From NCBI GenBank assembly GCA_023701075.1, contig JAMPXQ010000050.1:1-9133 (forward strand): a DNA stretch of 9,133 nt, read 5' to 3'. The stretch comes from Candidatus Woesearchaeota archaeon. GTDB taxonomy: Archaea > Nanobdellota > Nanobdellia > Woesearchaeales > GW2011-AR15. Numbering within the stretch: the stretch's first letter is position 1; each line of letters starts with the position of its first letter. The position numbers and the translations under genes were made by a program. Below the pieces are notes generated by a model. It saw only the letters and a list, made by a program, of their open reading frames with translations. It did no database searches and was not told the origin of the DNA. This document shows, in pieces, positions 7,108 to 9,133 of the stretch.

Positions 7108-7445
7108 TAAATCCTGTTGCCATCGCATTTCTGATACCTGCGATAATCTTAGGCGGTTTTGGCTCAATCTATCTCAAGAAAGGGACAAAGAAACTTACTT
7201 TCAACATCAAAAAAATCAAAGACAACATGACATTGGCCTTCGGATTATTCCTTTTTGGCTCTTCGATGCTGTTCTATATGTCAGCATTGAGATTTGGAGA
7301 ATTGACAACGCTATATCCATTAAGCTCTTTCACATATATTGTAGTCTGCATATTATCTGCAAGGATGCTCAAAGAAAAGATAAGCAATATAAAATGGGCA
7401 GGAATAGCCTTGATTATCTTTGGCTCTTTCCTGGTGGTGATGTGA
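7104..7445 (+). CDS. Small four-helix EamA/SMR-like membrane protein, second of a pair (possible lipid-linked sugar flippase subunit)
   Basis: The protein has 113 residues and four predicted helices, and is clearly related to the preceding gene. It repeats the helix-1 exit (SIYLKKG for QFFLKRG), the turn ALRFGELTTLYP (61-72, against ALRHGELSSLYP) and the EKIS-x-x-K-W-A-G start of helix 4. Helix 1 again has no acidic residue. Charge distribution is very skewed: loops 1 and 3 hold eleven Lys/Arg (K25, 26, 29, 30, 36, 37, 39; R87, K90, 92, 97), while the N-terminus, loop 2 and C-terminus hold one. By the positive-inside rule both ends face outward. The ATG overlaps the previous stop as ATGA, so the two are probably made together and may form a heterodimer, as ArnE/ArnF and paired SMR proteins do. 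A GAGGGAG element at 7092-7098 could bind ribosomes. Substrate is unknown. Confidence 0.85.
   Translation: MINPVAIAFLIPAIILGGFGSIYLKKGTKKLTFNIKKIKDNMTLAFGLFLFGSSMLFYMSALRFGELTTLYPLSSFTYIVVCILSARMLKEKISNIKWAGIALIIFGSFLVVM
7436..7441 (+). promoter_or_regulatory. Shine-Dalgarno site of the epimerase gene, inside the preceding coding end
   Basis: GGTGAT is exactly complementary to the archaeal 16S rRNA 3' end and lies five bases before the ATG at 7447. It is embedded in the last codons (Val-Val-Met) of the upstream membrane protein gene. It supports both the chosen start and independent ribosome loading on the epimerase gene. Confidence 0.65.
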
Positions 7446-7446
7446 C

Positions 7447-8379
7447 ATGATACTTGTGACAGGCGGCGCAGGATTCATCGGAAGCAACCTGATAGCAAGG
7501 CTCATAAAAGAGAAAGAAGATGCAATCTGCCTTGATGATTTCAATGATTATTACTCTGTAGAAAACAAGAGGCGGAATGTGAAGGGCCTCAAATGCAAGA
7601 TAATAGAAGCGGATATAAGGGACAAGGAGAGGCTCCTCAAGGTGTTCCAAGAAAACAAGATAACAAAGATTGTCCATCTTGCTGCAAGAGCCGGGGTCAG
7701 GCCATCATTAGAGAACCCTGGACTATATTTTGATGTGAATATCAACGGGACCATAAATCTGCTTGAGATGGCACGACAGTTCAATATAGACAGTTTCATC
7801 TTTGCATCATCATCAAGCGTCTATGGAAATGGGAAAATACCGAGCAGTGAAACTGATCTAACTGAAAGCCAGATAAGTCCTTATGCAGTCACAAAAAAAG
7901 TCGGAGAACTCATCTGCCAGCAATACAGCCATCAATATAATCTGAATATCACATGCCTAAGGTTCTTCACAGTCTATGGCGAGAACGGAAGACCAGACAT
8001 GGCACCTTTCAAGTTCTATGATGCCATTGCAAATGACAGGCCGATAACTATGTTTGGAGACGGCAACACTAAAAGGGATTATACCTATATCGGGGACATA
8101 GTAGACGGCATAGTCAGGGCCATAGATAAGAATTACCGGTTTGAGATATTCAATCTTGGAAATGGAAACCCTGTCATCCTTAAGGATTTCATCCAAGTCA
8201 TCGAGAAAGCAGCAGGGAAGAAAGCCATAATCCTTAGAAAAGAGATGCAGAAAGGGGATGTAGATGCCACGTTTGCAGATGTGAGCAAGGCCAGAAAGAT
8301 GCTAGGATACCAACCAAAGACAGATGTAACTGAAGGGATGAAAAGATTCTCTATATGGTATAAGAAAAATTACAGATAA
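7447..8379 (+). CDS. NAD-dependent nucleotide-sugar epimerase, UDP-glucuronate 4-epimerase-like (extended SDR)
   Basis: This 310-residue extended short-chain dehydrogenase/reductase should use tightly bound NAD to invert C4 of a UDP-sugar in the cytoplasm. The Rossmann motif TGGAGFIGS covers residues 5-13, with D30 at the end of the second strand for NAD ribose binding. The active site shows SSSSVYG (121-127) and YAVTK (Tyr146, Lys150). N-D-Y-Y (33-36) followed by a K-R-R segment, together with L-R-F-F-T-V-Y-G, G-R-P-D-M (181-185) and K-R-D-Y-T-Y-I (209-215), are the pattern of UDP-glucuronate 4-epimerases (GAE/CapI/WbnF group), so UDP-galacturonate is the favoured product. UDP-glucose or UDP-GlcNAc(A) 4-epimerase activity remains possible. 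It starts one base after the membrane pair and closes the aglB unit, consistent with supplying a sugar for the N-glycan. Confidence 0.9.
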   Translation: MILVTGGAGFIGSNLIARLIKEKEDAICLDDFNDYYSVENKRRNVKGLKCKIIEADIRDKERLLKVFQENKITKIVHLAARAGVRPSLENPGLYFDVNINGTINLLEMARQFNIDSFIFASSSSVYGNGKIPSSETDLTESQISPYAVTKKVGELICQQYSHQYNLNITCLRFFTVYGENGRPDMAPFKFYDAIANDRPITMFGDGNTKRDYTYIGDIVDGIVRAIDKNYRFEIFNLGNGNPVILKDFIQVIEKAAGKKAIILRKEMQKGDVDATFADVSKARKMLGYQPKTDVTEGMKRFSIWYKKNYR

Positions 8380-8380
8380 A

Positions 8381-9130
8381 TCATCCTAGTCTCTTCAATA
8401 GATACAGATCTTCATAAGTCTTCTCATGGTAGATAACTGACCTATTTTCCAAGACTCTCAAGAAAAGAGCATCTCTCGCATCGTTACATGACTTGTCTTT
8501 ACATGGATAGAATTCAGAAGCATAGAACACATAATCCATATCTCTGTTTGATTCATATATCGCTGATGCGTCCTTGATATTGTCATAGAACGGGATGAAC
8601 AATGAATCTACATATGCGACAGGAAGAGGCGTAGACGACAATATTGTTATACCTGAAGGAACATAAGCATAAATTCTTGGAGTCTTTTGAATTGAAATAT
8701 TCTGTGCGTATATAGGATAAATAGCTACCAATCCCAATAGCATAACCATTGGATATCTTCTGATATAGGCTGCTGTGACAATAGCCATGAACGGGAGGAA
8801 ACTGAGGATGAACCTCACCTGCTTATTCATTATCACTGTGAAATATAAAAGGAACAATATCGAGATGCTGCTTAGAAGCCTATTTTTCTTCATTGCAGGC
8901 AGGAAGAAAAGATATAACGGATTCTGAAGGAAGAGATTGACAATGTAATAACCTATATTATAAATCACAGATAAAAATGACCCATCCAATACAGAATAAA
9001 ACTCATTTGACTGATGAAGGGATGCTGATAATATCGGGGAAAACATGTTTCCATACATCAATTGGTTGAAAATAAGATATGGCAAGACTGCCAAACCAAA
9101 TCCAGCCAGCACATGGATTTTTTTCTTCAT
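8381..9130 (-). CDS. C-terminal part of a GT-C type membrane glycosyltransferase-like protein (PMT/ArnT-like), probably 5' truncated
   Basis: There are 249 readable residues. The first part is polytopic, with hydrophobic segments at about 7-26, 52-78, 84-101, 105-123 and 127-142. A soluble C-terminal domain of about 105 residues follows. Two blocks recall the later half of PMT/ArnT-like GT-C proteins: P-Y-x-x-x-N-x-x-x-x-G-N-x-F-S-P (17-32) and NKQVRFILSFLPF (102-114). The acidic catalytic loop of that fold lies near the N-terminus and is not in the window. The Met at 9130 is therefore probably internal; the frame is still open at the edge, so the true start should lie beyond 9133. The tail has a Cys pair (C210, C215) and two Asn-X-Ser sites (N144, N229), consistent with an outward-facing domain. 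A role in building surface glycans fits the neighbours, but the acceptor and sugar are unknown. Confidence 0.7.
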   Translation of the reverse strand: MKKKIHVLAGFGLAVLPYLIFNQLMYGNMFSPILSASLHQSNEFYSVLDGSFLSVIYNIGYYIVNLFLQNPLYLFFLPAMKKNRLLSSISILFLLYFTVIMNKQVRFILSFLPFMAIVTAAYIRRYPMVMLLGLVAIYPIYAQNISIQKTPRIYAYVPSGITILSSTPLPVAYVDSLFIPFYDNIKDASAIYESNRDMDYVFYASEFYPCKDKSCNDARDALFLRVLENRSVIYHEKTYEDLYLLKRLG

Positions 9131-9133
9131 ACC

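Noticed and set aside
6778..7445. The two small membrane proteins as one EamA gene split by a frameshift
   Set aside because: Each has a complete four-helix unit, a start codon and a stop in a tidy ATGA overlap, and both repeat the same motifs, so a coupled pair is more likely. A split ten-helix EamA protein would also need two further helices that are not seen.
7073..7450. 125-codon alternative frame across the second small membrane protein gene
   Set aside because: It overlaps a well-supported gene in another frame and its translation lacks coherent membrane or domain character.

Overview
The window is from an archaeal genome. The evidence is an archaeal-type run of ribosomal protein genes (eL19, uL18, uS5, uL30, uL15) leading into secY, followed by an AglB/STT3 oligosaccharyltransferase. 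eL19 is absent from bacteria, and uL18, uS5, uL30 and uL15 all carry archaeal/eukaryotic signatures. Two features suggest a DPANN archaeon, perhaps of the Woesearchaeota/Pacearchaeota type: a shortened uL30, and an AglB with a WWDFG catalytic motif and a long Asn/Gln-rich insert before its first Asp motif. That placement is my inference from remembered family features, not a search result. Arginine is coded mostly by AGA/AGG, and composition looks even across the window, so I see no sign that the glycosylation genes were recently acquired.

Region 1 (1-3831, + strand) is the distal part of the spc-type ribosomal operon. It begins inside eL19 (5' end off the window) and runs through uL18, uS5, uL30, uL15 and secY. 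Neighbours overlap (ATGA, TAATG) or are 1 bp apart, so this is very probably one transcript with translational coupling. It ends with tandem TAA stops after secY and T-rich DNA suited to archaeal termination. The adenylate kinase gene that often follows secY in archaea is absent here.

Region 2 (3832-4042) is the only sizeable gap, 211 bp. It holds T-tracts after secY and then a probable archaeal promoter and Shine-Dalgarno site for the next unit. The octamer TTTATAAA occurs three times in it.

Region 3 (4043-8379, + strand) is a tight four-gene unit that looks like part of a protein N-glycosylation system: AglB; two overlapping four-helix EamA/SMR-like membrane proteins that look like a duplicated pair; and an extended SDR nucleotide-sugar epimerase most like UDP-glucuronate 4-epimerase. 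A plausible reading is that the epimerase supplies an activated uronic acid, the small membrane pair moves a lipid-linked sugar across the membrane (by analogy with ArnE/ArnF), and AglB transfers the finished glycan to Asn-X-Ser/Thr sites on proteins emerging from the SecY channel. The flippase role is a hypothesis.

Region 4 (8381-9130, - strand) is a convergent membrane protein, probably the C-terminal part of a GT-C fold (PMT/ArnT-like) glycosyltransferase whose 5' part lies outside the window. It is one base from the epimerase stop. No RNA genes, CRISPR arrays, insertion sequences or other mobile elements were recognised.
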